A stretch of 32,743 nt of DNA, taken from positions 1 through 32,743 of the forward strand of contig CALGGB010000240.1 in assembly GCA_937880925.1 (NCBI GenBank), written 5' to 3'. Positions 24,055 to 32,233 of the stretch are shown here, one piece after another (within the stretch, counting starts at the first letter, position 1; every line of letters starts with the position of its first letter). Below the pieces are notes generated by a model. The model saw only the letters and a list, made by a program, of their open reading frames with translations. It was not told where the DNA came from and did no database searches. A program made the position numbers and the translations under genes. Origin of the DNA: an uncultured Rhodospirillaceae bacterium. Its GTDB lineage: Bacteria > Pseudomonadota > Alphaproteobacteria > SP197.

Positions 24055-24813
24055 CTACTGCGCGGCTTCGGCACGCAGGGCTGAACGCAGCTCCATGCCG
24101 ATCTGTTCGGTACCCAGGACCGTGCCCAGCGCGCCCCGGAAGGAACCCCGGGCGTAGCTGCCGGCCACGGCGCGGCAACCCTTCATCCATGCCAGTTCGT
24201 TGCCCCCCGGGCCATCGAGTATCGCGGCGGCGCCCTCCCCGGCCTCGACCGTCATGGATGAGGTCGCGGCGGTATCGCGGCCGATGACCCGCGTCAGCAG
24301 CGCCTCGCTCGACTCCGCGCTGGGGAAGGTCTGAAGCAGCAGGTGCGGATAACGGGGCACGGCAGGCGCCGGCGCCGATGCCTGCTCCCCGGTGACGACG
24401 GAAACCTCGATCACCGCATCCTTGCGCGTCATGGATCCTGTCACCGCCCGGCCCGTGCGCTGGACGTGGGAGCGGGCGTATTTCTTCGGGTAGCCGAAAG
24501 GCTCTCGGCCCAGCGCCAGGGCGTCGTCGGTATCGATGTAGCAGAAGGCGTAGTAGCCCCCGACCGTTTCGCCGTAGCGTGCCGGTACGATGACACCCCC
24601 GCCACAGAAGGGTTCAACCCCCCAGGCGCTGCGCAGGGCGATGATCTCGATCCATGCATGGGCCGATACGAAGGTGAACGGTGTGGCTGCAAGCAGGTCG
24701 CGGACCGCGGCTTCGTCAACCTCTACCAGCACGCTGACCCCCTCGGCATCATCGCTGCCGTAGTCGAGCGAGGGCGGGAAAAGCGGATTGTGGACGGGGA
24801 TGTTGTTGGTCAT
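24055..24813 (-). CDS. Acetoacetate decarboxylase-family protein
   Basis: A 252-residue protein of the ADC fold (PF06314). The signature GREPFGYPKKYARSHV carries the lysine pair 110-111; in clostridial acetoacetate decarboxylase the first lysine of the corresponding pair (Lys115) forms the Schiff base with acetoacetate. SAHAWIEIIALRSAWGVEPF and GGYYAFCYIDTDDALALGRE are typical barrel strands. Related proteins include true decarboxylases and aldolase/dehydratase-like enzymes, so the reaction is open. The ATG at 24813 is six bases after GGAG and 12 bases downstream of the AraC-family regulator stop, on the same strand, so the pair forms an operon. Carnitine degradation yields acetoacetate plus glycine betaine and is controlled by a GlxA-type regulator (CdhR) in Pseudomonas; a link here is speculative. 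Confidence 0.82.
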   Translation of the reverse strand: MTNNIPVHNPLFPPSLDYGSDDAEGVSVLVEVDEAAVRDLLAATPFTFVSAHAWIEIIALRSAWGVEPFCGGGVIVPARYGETVGGYYAFCYIDTDDALALGREPFGYPKKYARSHVQRTGRAVTGSMTRKDAVIEVSVVTGEQASAPAPAVPRYPHLLLQTFPSAESSEALLTRVIGRDTAATSSMTVEAGEGAAAILDGPGGNELAWMKGCRAVAGSYARGSFRGALGTVLGTEQIGMELRSALRAEAAQ

Positions 24814-24825
24814 CACTGGCTCCGA

Positions 24826-25782
24826 TCAGACGACCGCACGGCGCTCCTCGCGCGGGGTGCGGCCGAAGTATTCGCGGTAGCGTCGGCTGAAATGCGAGGC
24901 AGACACGAACCCCGCCGCAAGCGCGATGGAGAGGATCGAAGCCGAACCCTGCATCAGCATCAGGCGGGCATGATGCAGGCGAAGCTCGCGGTAGTAGCGC
25001 GAGGGCGTGCGCCCGAGGTGCTTCTTGAACAGGCGTTCGAGCTGGCGTGTCGACAGCCCCACGGCATCGGCGATGTCGGGCAGCGGCAACGGCTCCTCAA
25101 GGTTCGCCTCCATCTCGGCGATGGCCGAGAGCAGCTTGGGATCGCTGACGCCGACGCGGCTCTGCAGGGCCATGCGCTGGTGGTCGTGGGCCTCGCGGAT
25201 GCGCTCGTGGATGAACTGCTCGGAAACCTTGCCGGCGAGTTCGGCACCGTGCTCCAGGGTGATCATGTGGAGCGTCAGGTCCAGCGCAGCGGTGCCGCCC
25301 GAACAGGTGATGCGGTTGCGGTCGATCTCGAAGATGTCGTCGGTGACTTCCAGCTCCGGGTTCTCGTCGGCAAAGCTCTCCATGTCCTCCCAGTGGATCG
25401 TGCAGCGGTAGCCGTTGAGCAGGCCGGCACGCGCAAGAAGATGGGTGCCGGTGCACAGGCTGCCGACAATACCGCCCTGGCGGGCGATGCGCCGCAGCCA
25501 GGCCATGACGGCACGGTCGTCGTAGCGGTGGGCATCAATGCCCGCGCAGACGAACAGTGCCTCGCAGGCCTCGGTTTCCAGGATGGAAGCGTTGGCCACG
25601 ACCTGCAGGCCGTTGCTGGCCTGCACCGGATGGCCGTCCTTGGAAACCACCCGCCAGTCGTATAGCTGGCTGCCGCTCATGCGGTTTGCCGAGCGCAGGG
25701 GTTCGACGGCGGCGGTGAACGCCATCATCGAGAAGTTGGGAACCAAGTAGTACGTGAAGACCCTTGGCTGTGCCATGGACAT
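24826..25782 (-). CDS. GlxA/GbdR-type AraC-family transcriptional regulator with DJ-1/PfpI-like domain
   Basis: A 318-residue regulator. Residues about 7-190 are a class I amidotransferase-like sensor domain: VFTYYLVPNFSMMAFTAAVE, ALFVCAGIDAHRYDD and the elbow GSLCTGTHLLARAGLLNGYR, then TIHWEDMESFADENPELEV. The last 100 residues hold two AraC helix-turn-helix units (LPLPDIADAVGLSTRQLERL and ILSIALAAGFVSASHFSRRY), ending FGRTPREERR. This architecture is shared by GbdR, CdhR, SouR and Pseudomonas ArgR, which sense betaines, carnitine, sarcosine or arginine. ATG 25782 is chosen; a second ATG two codons later is possible. A TGTCGC-containing palindrome lies 18 bases upstream and suggests autoregulation. 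The same half-site occurs twice before the corrinoid operon, a likely target. Confidence 0.9.
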   Translation of the reverse strand: MSMAQPRVFTYYLVPNFSMMAFTAAVEPLRSANRMSGSQLYDWRVVSKDGHPVQASNGLQVVANASILETEACEALFVCAGIDAHRYDDRAVMAWLRRIARQGGIVGSLCTGTHLLARAGLLNGYRCTIHWEDMESFADENPELEVTDDIFEIDRNRITCSGGTAALDLTLHMITLEHGAELAGKVSEQFIHERIREAHDHQRMALQSRVGVSDPKLLSAIAEMEANLEEPLPLPDIADAVGLSTRQLERLFKKHLGRTPSRYYRELRLHHARLMLMQGSASILSIALAAGFVSASHFSRRYREYFGRTPREERRAVV

Positions 25783-25799
25783 GCCCGGAAAGAGGTCGA

Positions 25800-25821
25800 T
25801 TGCGACACCACGATGTCGCAA
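25800..25821. promoter_or_regulatory. Perfect inverted repeat TTGCGACA-N6-TGTCGCAA before the GlxA-type regulator gene
   Basis: Eight-base arms surround CCACGA. The plus-strand arm continues as TGTCGC, eight bases, then AA (25814-25829), matching one ArgR-type half-site of the form TGTCGC-N8-AA. The repeat ends 18 bases from the regulator ATG, where a bound protein would block or tune its own transcription. Confidence 0.5.
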
Positions 25822-25889
25822 ATCGGCAAAATGTCAATCAGGCAAGTATGGAAACCCGAACAGCCGCCGGTGTCCGCCGGGATGTTCGT

Positions 25890-28205
25890 TCAGGTTCTTT
25901 CGTCTTCTCCCGGTGGCGCCAGCATATGCGTGTTTTCGGACTTCGATTCGCCGCCGTCTTCTTCGCCTGCCGTTTCCTGCGCCTCTTCCTCGCCCTTGTC
26001 GGGTAGGGTCTCGGCATCGATGCGGACATGGGCGACCGGCGGGGGCACGTTGCCCTTCATCTCACCAAACCAGACGGTCATGTGCGGGAACGGAATCTCG
26101 ATCCCGACCTCGTCGAATTTCAGCTTGATGCGGCGCAGGTATTCGCGCCGCACGCCCCACTGGTAGCCGGCCACCGTCTTGACCCGGATACGCAGGGTCA
26201 CCGCGGAATCACCCAGCTCGGTGACGCCCATGACCTGGAGCTCCTCCACCAGCCGCTCGGCCAGTTCGGGATCCTGGCGCGCCTCGGCATCGACCTGGCG
26301 CAGGACCTCAAGGACGTCGTCGGTGTTCTCCTTGTAGGCCACCCCGACATCGATCACGGCAAAGCCGAAGTCGCGCATCATGTTGGTCAGCGCCGTGATC
26401 TCGCCGAAGGGTACGGTGTGAACGTATCCATCGAGATCACGCAGCCGGACCGTGCGGATCGATATGCTCTCCACCCCACCCGACTTGCCGCCGACATCGA
26501 TCCAGTCGCCCACGGAAAACTGGTCCTCAAACAGCATGAAGGCGCCGGTGATGATGTCCTTTACCAGGGTCTGGGCGCCAAAACCGATGGCAATGCCGAC
26601 CACGCCCGCGCCAGCCAGCAAAGGTCCGATGTCGACACCGATCTCGGCAAGCACGGTGATGGCGGCAATCGCCGAGATGGCCACCAGCAGGGCGTTGCGC
26701 GCCAGGGGAAGCAGTGTCTTCAGGCGCGGACTAAGGGGGTTGTGGTCGCCATCGGCCAGGGTGCGCGAAATCAGTCCGTCGCCCACTTCCCAGATGATGG
26801 CGGCGATCGCGGCGACAATGATCACGGCGATCATCCGTGAGACGACCTCGGCCCCTTCCGCGGTCGTGAAGAAGGCAAAGGTGCCCACGCCCCAGGCCTC
26901 CAGCACGACAATGGCGGCGAAGGCCCAGACGAAGATGTTCAGCACGATGGAGATGACCGCGACATAGCGGTTGGAGCGACGTTCCAGCCCGGAAAACCGC
27001 TCCCTGATATCCGTGCTCAGGCTGAACAGGCGCTGGATGCCCTTGCGCAATGCGGTAGAGGCAAGCAAAGCGGCGAACATGGCAACCGCCGTGACGCCGA
27101 AGCCGCGCGCCAGAAAGACGAAGCCGCCCGATACATCCAGCGCCCATACGACAAAGACCGCCAACACGGCCAGACAAGCCAGGATATGCCAGATATCGGC
27201 AAGACGCTGGCGCAGGACCCGGCCGGTGCCGCCGCCGGGATGACTGCGGACCCAGTTGGCCACGGTCTCGCGCGATTGCAGCACCAGCATGATCGCCATC
27301 GCGGCCAGGATCAGACCGACCACGCGCATGAGCAATGCCGAGCTGCCCTCAGGCAGGCCCATGGCGACCAGCAGGTTGACCAGGAAGTAGCCGTAGACAC
27401 CGATAACGGCGAAACGGCCGAGCCAGACAAAAAGATAGGCGGCCTGTTCATCGCTCAGCGGCAGGGGACGGAGGTTCGACGCCAGAGGGGAAAGCAGGCT
27501 GCGCCCCATGACGCCGATCAGCCGGACCACGATCATGGCATTGACGATGGCGACACAGACGATGCGGGTATAACCGTCGGGCGCGACAAGCATCATCGCC
27601 ACATAGGCGACACCGGCAAAGGCTGCGATCGGCAGCGCAAGCAAGATCATGCGCCCCAGGGCCAGCAGCAGGCGTTCGACCCAGCCGCCATGGCGGCGGT
27701 TTTCGAGTTTGCGCAACTGCGGTTTGACCAGCGCCATCAAGCCCAGCCAGGCCACGATGGCGATGCCCAGAATCAGTGCGATCTGCAGCCCGGTCCTGAG
27801 CCACATTCCCCGCAGATCGTCATCGGCAATCTGCTCGCCGAGCCAATCGAGCATGGCCTGGCCATCGTTGAGCTCGTTGGCCAGGATTTCCACCTGGCGA
27901 TCAAGACGTCCGAGCCGGGCAGCGATGATCGCGACCAGGTCGGTGCCCTCATCCTGGTCGCCCTCGACGGCCTTCTGGCCCTCCACCAGCGCCTTCAGGT
28001 TCTCGATGAAAGCCTGCCTCTCGCTTTCGTTCTCAAGCGTGGCGATCAGCTTGTCGATCTCGGCGGTGCTGATGGTGCCTCCCCCCTGCTCCGTGCCCGG
28101 CACGGTCTGCTCCTGGGCGCCGGCAAGCTGGGAAGACAGGGCGAGCGACAACACCAGCACGAGCAAGCGCAGGGGATGGCAAGACAAACTAGAGATTGCT
28201 GGCAT
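25890..28205 (-). CDS. Large MscS-family mechanosensitive channel
   Basis: A 771-residue inner-membrane channel that opens on membrane tension to release solutes after osmotic downshock. With the ATG at 28205 it begins with a signal peptide (LRLLVLVLSLALSSQLAGAQ), then a periplasmic coiled-coil-prone region (SERQAFIENLKALVEGQKAV) and about ten membrane segments. The MscS pore helix is near 533-555 (VVGIAIGFGAQTLVKDIITG), followed by the beta domain (QFSVGDWIDVGG, TVRLRDLDGYVHTVPFGEI) and the C-terminal alpha/beta vestibule. The tail is acidic (GEEEAQETAGEEDGGESKSE). An ATG pair at 28271-28274 with AAGGG upstream is an alternative start, but it would place 23 residues before the signal peptide. 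It resembles the large E. coli YbiO/MscK group more than small MscS. Confidence 0.88.
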   Translation of the reverse strand: MPAISSLSCHPLRLLVLVLSLALSSQLAGAQEQTVPGTEQGGGTISTAEIDKLIATLENESERQAFIENLKALVEGQKAVEGDQDEGTDLVAIIAARLGRLDRQVEILANELNDGQAMLDWLGEQIADDDLRGMWLRTGLQIALILGIAIVAWLGLMALVKPQLRKLENRRHGGWVERLLLALGRMILLALPIAAFAGVAYVAMMLVAPDGYTRIVCVAIVNAMIVVRLIGVMGRSLLSPLASNLRPLPLSDEQAAYLFVWLGRFAVIGVYGYFLVNLLVAMGLPEGSSALLMRVVGLILAAMAIMLVLQSRETVANWVRSHPGGGTGRVLRQRLADIWHILACLAVLAVFVVWALDVSGGFVFLARGFGVTAVAMFAALLASTALRKGIQRLFSLSTDIRERFSGLERRSNRYVAVISIVLNIFVWAFAAIVVLEAWGVGTFAFFTTAEGAEVVSRMIAVIIVAAIAAIIWEVGDGLISRTLADGDHNPLSPRLKTLLPLARNALLVAISAIAAITVLAEIGVDIGPLLAGAGVVGIAIGFGAQTLVKDIITGAFMLFEDQFSVGDWIDVGGKSGGVESISIRTVRLRDLDGYVHTVPFGEITALTNMMRDFGFAVIDVGVAYKENTDDVLEVLRQVDAEARQDPELAERLVEELQVMGVTELGDSAVTLRIRVKTVAGYQWGVRREYLRRIKLKFDEVGIEIPFPHMTVWFGEMKGNVPPPVAHVRIDAETLPDKGEEEAQETAGEEDGGESKSENTHMLAPPGEDERT

Positions 28206-28306
28206 GTCGACCTGGCTGGAGAGAAAGGCGCGAGGGAACGCAGTGTCGCGATCCGACGCGGGCGATGTCATCATAGGCCCTTCGGCATGACAAGGAACGA
28301 TGGCCG

Positions 28307-28894
28307 ATGGCGCGCATGTTGAGCGCATTGCTTCTGATCATGGCGGCTGGGGTCATGCAGCCATGGGCACACGCACGGGCCGATTTCCGGGCCGCCGAGA
28401 ATGCGCTGGCCGGCGGCGACTTCGGCCGCGTTGTGGCGGAACTGGCTCCTCTGGCAGAACGCGGCGATGGCCGTGCATTGAACCTTCTGGGCGTCCTGTA
28501 TCAGAACGGTTGGGGCGTGACGCGCGACGCCGCACAGGCCGCCAGCCACTACCGGCGCGCTGCCGATCTGGGCTTCAGCCGCGCACTCCACAATCTCGGC
28601 AGGCTATACCGGTCCGGCCTGGGGCTGGCGCGCGACAGCACCGAGGCTGCCCGCCTCTGGAAGATTGCCGGCCGCCATGGCTACGTCGCCTCACAGGCCG
28701 CGCTGGGCGCGCTCTATTATGCCGGCGACGGCGTCACCCAGGACATGTTCCGGGCCTATTTCTGGTGGTCCCTGGCGGCACGCCGCATGGACCTGGAATC
28801 GGTGCGGGCACGCGAGGACATCATCTACACGCTGAGCGCGCATCAGAAGGCGGTTGCCGATCAACTCGTCGGCAGTTTCGAGCCCGACCGCTAG
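28307..28894 (+). CDS. Sel1-repeat (TPR-like) protein, exported
   Basis: A 195-residue protein with a signal peptide (MARMLSALLLIMAAGVMQPW, cleavage near AHARA). Several Sel1-like repeats follow between about residues 50 and 165: ALNLLGVLYQNGWGVTRDAA, ALHNLGRLYRSGLGLARDST, SQAALGALYYAGDGVTQDMF. These helical repeats bind partner proteins in the periplasm or envelope; no enzyme function is expected. The ATG at 28307 follows AAGGAA with nine-base spacing. It is divergent from the MscS-type gene 101 bp away. No specific partner is evident. Confidence 0.85.
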   Translation: MARMLSALLLIMAAGVMQPWAHARADFRAAENALAGGDFGRVVAELAPLAERGDGRALNLLGVLYQNGWGVTRDAAQAASHYRRAADLGFSRALHNLGRLYRSGLGLARDSTEAARLWKIAGRHGYVASQAALGALYYAGDGVTQDMFRAYFWWSLAARRMDLESVRAREDIIYTLSAHQKAVADQLVGSFEPDR

Positions 28895-28903
28895 CGCAAG
28901 CAC

Positions 28904-28933
28904 TTCACATTCAGGTGCGCTTTCACTTATAAC
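28904..28933 (+). promoter_or_regulatory. Candidate sigma-70 promoter for the COX subunit IV-like gene
   Basis: TTCACA (28904-28909) and TATAAC (28928-28933) match five of six consensus bases each, with an 18-base spacer. A start near 28940 would leave a leader of about 50 bases with GGGGGA before the ATG at 28990. Confidence 0.5.
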
Positions 28934-28989
28934 CCAGCCAAGCGGTACTGCGCCGCACGGCAATCGGCTTCTTGAGCTGGGGGACGACA

Positions 28990-29127
28990 ATGAATCACGT
29001 GGTTTCGGACTGGACGCGCTCGGACGATCAGGTTCTGGGCACCTATCACCGCTTCGTGCGCATGACGCAGATCGGCAGCGTTTTCCTCGTCATCCTTCTC
29101 GTTCTGATGGCGCTGTTCCTGCTCTAG
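28990..29127 (+). CDS. Small aa3-type cytochrome c oxidase subunit IV-like membrane protein
   Basis: A 45-residue protein, MNHVVSDWTRSDDQVLGTYH followed by RFVRMTQIGSVFLVILLVLM and a short hydrophobic end. A polar N-terminus with an (F/Y)xxF element and a single C-terminal membrane helix is the layout of the tiny proteobacterial COX subunit IV (PF07835) found in alphaproteobacterial aa3 oxidases. The start is supported by GGGGGA six bases before the ATG and by a promoter-like sequence upstream. No other oxidase genes are nearby; in many alphaproteobacteria this gene does stand alone. It could also be an unrelated single-pass microprotein, since similarity over so short a length is weak. Confidence 0.6.
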   Translation: MNHVVSDWTRSDDQVLGTYHRFVRMTQIGSVFLVILLVLMALFLL

Positions 29128-29158
29128 GATCAGCACCTTCCCTGCCCCCTCCGGTAGC

Positions 29159-29614
29159 CTGCCCGAACGTATCGTCTCGGGCGGACAGACCGGTGCCGAC
29201 CGCGCCGCACTCGACGTGGCGCTGGAGTATGGCATCCCATGCGGTGGCTGGTGCCCCGAGGGGCGCCGTACCGAGGATGGTCCGCTGGATGCGCGTTATC
29301 CGCTGAAGGAAACCCCCACGCCCGATTACCTGCAGCGCACCGACTGGAACGTGCGCGACAGCGACGGCACGCTGATCGTGGCGCACCGTCCGCTCTCGGG
29401 CGGCACGGCGATCACGGAGCGTTTCGCCAGGCGCCGCCGCAAGCCCTGTCTGGTGGTGCACCCCGACGAAGGTGACGCCACGGAGCGGGTGGGGGAATGG
29501 ATCGCGCGACACGCCATCGCCGTGCTGAACGTCGCGGGGCCGCGGCAACGCCCGGACAACACCTCCTATGACGACACGCGCCGCCTGCTGGAAGCGCTGC
29601 TAGGCCGCGGCTGA
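29159..29614 (+). CDS. Putative molybdenum carrier protein (PF12694, SLOG-like), non-canonical start
   Basis: About 151 residues of a small Rossmann-like protein. The family signature PERIVSGGQTGADRAALDVA lies upstream of the first ordinary start codon (GTG 29216), so the gene must begin earlier. Continuing back to the in-frame stop at 29105, only CTG (29159) or ATC (29129, one base after the COX-like stop) could serve; I place it at CTG with low certainty. Further motifs are GIPCGGWCPEGRRTEDGPLD, YLQRTDWNVRDSDGTLIVAH and PLSGGTAITERFARRRRKPC, all typical of the family, which is named for a molybdenum-binding relative. Its true ligand here is unknown. The 3' end overlaps the convergent FAD oxidoreductase gene by 15 bases. 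Confidence 0.75.
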   Translation: MPERIVSGGQTGADRAALDVALEYGIPCGGWCPEGRRTEDGPLDARYPLKETPTPDYLQRTDWNVRDSDGTLIVAHRPLSGGTAITERFARRRRKPCLVVHPDEGDATERVGEWIARHAIAVLNVAGPRQRPDNTSYDDTRRLLEALLGRG

Positions 29615-30913
29615 GGCCCGGCGGGCGCGGTCGCGCCGGGCTGCGGCGTCGTCCTGCATCTGCCCGGACCAGTAGATCGCCTGGGCGGCGATCCGGCCGA
29701 ACGGACCGCCGGCCCAATCAAGGCCAAAGGGCTCGAACAGGCGGTAACGGTCGCCCTGCCCGCTGATGCCTTCCGCCAGCAGTTCGCCCGCAACCGTGGT
29801 CGTACCCATGCCGCTGCCGCCGAATGCCTGGCCGTACCAGACCCCATCGCGCAGGCGCCCGATCTGGGGCATGCGGTGGCGGGCATAACTCATGGTGCCG
29901 GTCCAGGCGCTCTCGACGCGGGCATGGCCGCGCAGTTGCGGATAGACGGTAAGCAGGTCCTCCAGCATCAGGGCGGCCAGACGCGGCGGCTCGCTGACGC
30001 GCGAGGTCATCCGTCCGCCCCACAGGATGCGGCCATCGGGCAGCGCCCGGTAATAGTCGCCGGCCCGGCGCGTATCGGCCATGCAGACCTTCTGCCGGAT
30101 GGCGGTCGCCAGCACTTCCTCCGGAATCGGCTCGGTCGCCATGACATAGGTCGCCACCGGCAGGATCGCGCCCGAAACCTCCGGCAGCACGCCCAGGCCA
30201 TAACCGCCGCAGGTCAGAACGACATGGCGGGCTCGGACCTGGCCCCGTGCGGTGACGATCAGCTTCTCGGGACGCTCGGTCTCCAGACCGCTCACGGCTG
30301 ATTCCTCGAAGATGCGGGCGCCTGCCGCCTCCGCCGCCCGGGCAATGCCCAGGCAGTAGTTGAGCGGATGGAACTGGAAGGTGCTGTCGCTGTAGAGGGC
30401 ATCGAAGTAGACCGGGGAATCGGCGAATTCCGCAGCGACCTGGTCGCGCGGCACAAAACGCTGCTGGGCGCCGAAGTTTTCCGCCATCCAGTCGATGTAG
30501 CGGTGCAGGTCGTCGGCCTCGTCGGTCCAGGTCGCCACCATCACGCCGGTCGTGTTGGGGCCGCAGGCGATGCCATGCGCGTCGATGCGGCGGCGCACCA
30601 GTGCCGTTGCCTCGCCCGTCAGGTCGTAGAGGGCGCGGGCATGGTCGATCCCGAGATTGTCGACCAGGCTCGAAAGCTCCTGCGAGTAGCCCTTGCCGAC
30701 AAAGCCGCCATTGCGCCCGGAGGCACCAAAACCGACCGACTGCGCCTCAAGAACAATGACGGAGATACCGCGCTCCGCCAGGGCCAGCGCCGTATTGAGG
30801 CCAGCCAGGCCGGCGCCCACGATGCATACCTCCGCCTCGTGCTCGCCTTCCAGCACCGGCCGCGGTGCATCACCGCTGCGGGTCTGGGCGTAGAAGCTCT
30901 GCGGATAGCTCAT
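29600..30913 (-). CDS. DAO-family FAD-dependent oxidoreductase (copy 2)
   Basis: A 437-residue flavoprotein of the D-amino-acid oxidase/PuuB-OrdL type. EVCIVGAGLAGLNTALALAE (about 29-48) is the FAD-binding beta-alpha-beta; GFGASGRNGGFVGKGYS is the characteristic second motif of gamma-glutamylputrescine oxidase-like enzymes. ILWGGRMTSRVSEPPRLAAL and the C-terminal GQAFGGSGMGTTTVAGELLA complete the family pattern. Such enzymes oxidise secondary or primary amines of amino-acid derivatives to imines or aldehydes, with oxygen or a carrier as acceptor. The ATG at 30913 overlaps the stop of its paralogue (ATGA) and has GGAAGGG before it. The substrate is unknown; it sits in an operon with the other copy and an aldo/keto reductase. 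Confidence 0.87.
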   Translation of the reverse strand: MSYPQSFYAQTRSGDAPRPVLEGEHEAEVCIVGAGLAGLNTALALAERGISVIVLEAQSVGFGASGRNGGFVGKGYSQELSSLVDNLGIDHARALYDLTGEATALVRRRIDAHGIACGPNTTGVMVATWTDEADDLHRYIDWMAENFGAQQRFVPRDQVAAEFADSPVYFDALYSDSTFQFHPLNYCLGIARAAEAAGARIFEESAVSGLETERPEKLIVTARGQVRARHVVLTCGGYGLGVLPEVSGAILPVATYVMATEPIPEEVLATAIRQKVCMADTRRAGDYYRALPDGRILWGGRMTSRVSEPPRLAALMLEDLLTVYPQLRGHARVESAWTGTMSYARHRMPQIGRLRDGVWYGQAFGGSGMGTTTVAGELLAEGISGQGDRYRLFEPFGLDWAGGPFGRIAAQAIYWSGQMQDDAAARRDRARRASAAA

Positions 30914-32223
30914 GCCGCCCTTCCCGCGCGGCGGCGTGCGCGCCTGGTTGCGATGCGGTCGATGCCGCGCACCCAGATGCGATAGGCCTCGCCATAAAGC
31001 TTGCCGACCGGGCCACCGCACCAGTCCAGGGTGAAGGGGCGGAACAGTTCCCAGGTGTCATCGGTGCCGGTGATGCCGCCCGCCAGCGCCTCGCCCGCCA
31101 CCGTGGTCGGGCCCATGCCCTGGCCGCCGAACCCCTGGGCGTACCAGACACCGGGGCGCAGCATACCGATTTCGGGCATGCGGTGGCGCGTGAAGGCCAT
31201 GATGCCCATCCAGACGCTGTCGGCCTTCACATCCCGAAACTGGGGATAGACCTTCGTCATGTCGCCCAGCATGAGAGCGCGCAGATTGCGCGGCTCGTGA
31301 ACGAATGCCGTGCCGCGGCCGCCCCACAGGATGCGGTTGTCTTCCAGGCGTCGGTAGTAATCCAGGCTGAAGCGGTCATCGGAAACCGCCTGATGGGTCT
31401 TGATCGCGCCCGACACCAGATCTTCCTCGACCGGCTCGGTGACCACGATGAAGGTCGCGATGGGTAGGAAGGAGGCCCCGAGTTCGGGCAGCAGCGAGCG
31501 GTCATAGGCGCCCGTGGCGACGACCACCCTTTCGGCCGCAATCGTGCCCCTGGCGGTGTTGACGAGCTTGGGCGAACCCTCGCTCATCAGACTGATGACG
31601 GGCGAGTCCTCATAGATCGTCAGTCCCTTTGCCTCGGCTGCCGCGGCGATACCCAGGCAGTAGTTGAGCGGGTGATACCAGAACGAGCCGTGGTGCATCA
31701 GACCGTCGAAATACATCGGCGAATTGACGTATTCCTCGGCCAGCTGCTCGCGCGGGATAAAGTCGTAATGTTCGCCCAGGTGCTCGGCCTCGAAGGCGAT
31801 CGAACGCTTGAGGTCATCGGGATCGTCGTGCCAGGAACCCATGACCTGATTGCGCGGGTTGGGGCCACAGGCAATCTGGTAGTCTCCGATCCGGCGGTCG
31901 ATCAGATCGACCGCATTGCGCGTCAGCTTGACCAGACGCACGGCGTGCTCGAAACCGACCCGACGCTCGATCTGGTCGAACTCGGCGGCATAGTGGGTGT
32001 CGACGAAACCGCCATTGCGTCCCGAGGCTCCCCAGCCGACCCGGTTCGCCTCGATCAGCACGACATCCTTTGCGCCACGTTCGACCAGGCCGAGCGCGGT
32101 GTTGAGCCCGGCCAGTCCCGCGCCGATGACACAGATGTCGGCCTTGACGTAACCCTCCAGGGGCGCGCGCGGCTCCGCCGGCGTTCGCGTTCGCGCGTAG
32201 TGGCTGTCGACATAACCGCTCAT
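30910..32223 (-). CDS. DAO-family FAD-dependent oxidoreductase (copy 1)
   Basis: Also 437 residues and clearly paralogous to the following gene. ADICVIGAGLAGLNTALGLV (about 28-47) binds FAD; GWGASGRNGGFVDTHYAAEF is the second family motif. ILWGGRGTAFVHEPRNLRAL and QGFGGQGMGPTTVAGEALAG lie near the C-terminus. The ATG at 32223 follows GAGGG and lies 10 bases after the aldo/keto reductase stop, so the three genes are one transcription unit. Equal length with divergent active-site surroundings suggests an old duplication with different substrates or a heteromeric enzyme. It is a likely amine or N-methyl amino acid oxidase; the specific substrate cannot be read. Confidence 0.87.
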   Translation of the reverse strand: MSGYVDSHYARTRTPAEPRAPLEGYVKADICVIGAGLAGLNTALGLVERGAKDVVLIEANRVGWGASGRNGGFVDTHYAAEFDQIERRVGFEHAVRLVKLTRNAVDLIDRRIGDYQIACGPNPRNQVMGSWHDDPDDLKRSIAFEAEHLGEHYDFIPREQLAEEYVNSPMYFDGLMHHGSFWYHPLNYCLGIAAAAEAKGLTIYEDSPVISLMSEGSPKLVNTARGTIAAERVVVATGAYDRSLLPELGASFLPIATFIVVTEPVEEDLVSGAIKTHQAVSDDRFSLDYYRRLEDNRILWGGRGTAFVHEPRNLRALMLGDMTKVYPQFRDVKADSVWMGIMAFTRHRMPEIGMLRPGVWYAQGFGGQGMGPTTVAGEALAGGITGTDDTWELFRPFTLDWCGGPVGKLYGEAYRIWVRGIDRIATRRARRRAGRAA

Positions 32224-32233
32224 GACTGCACCC

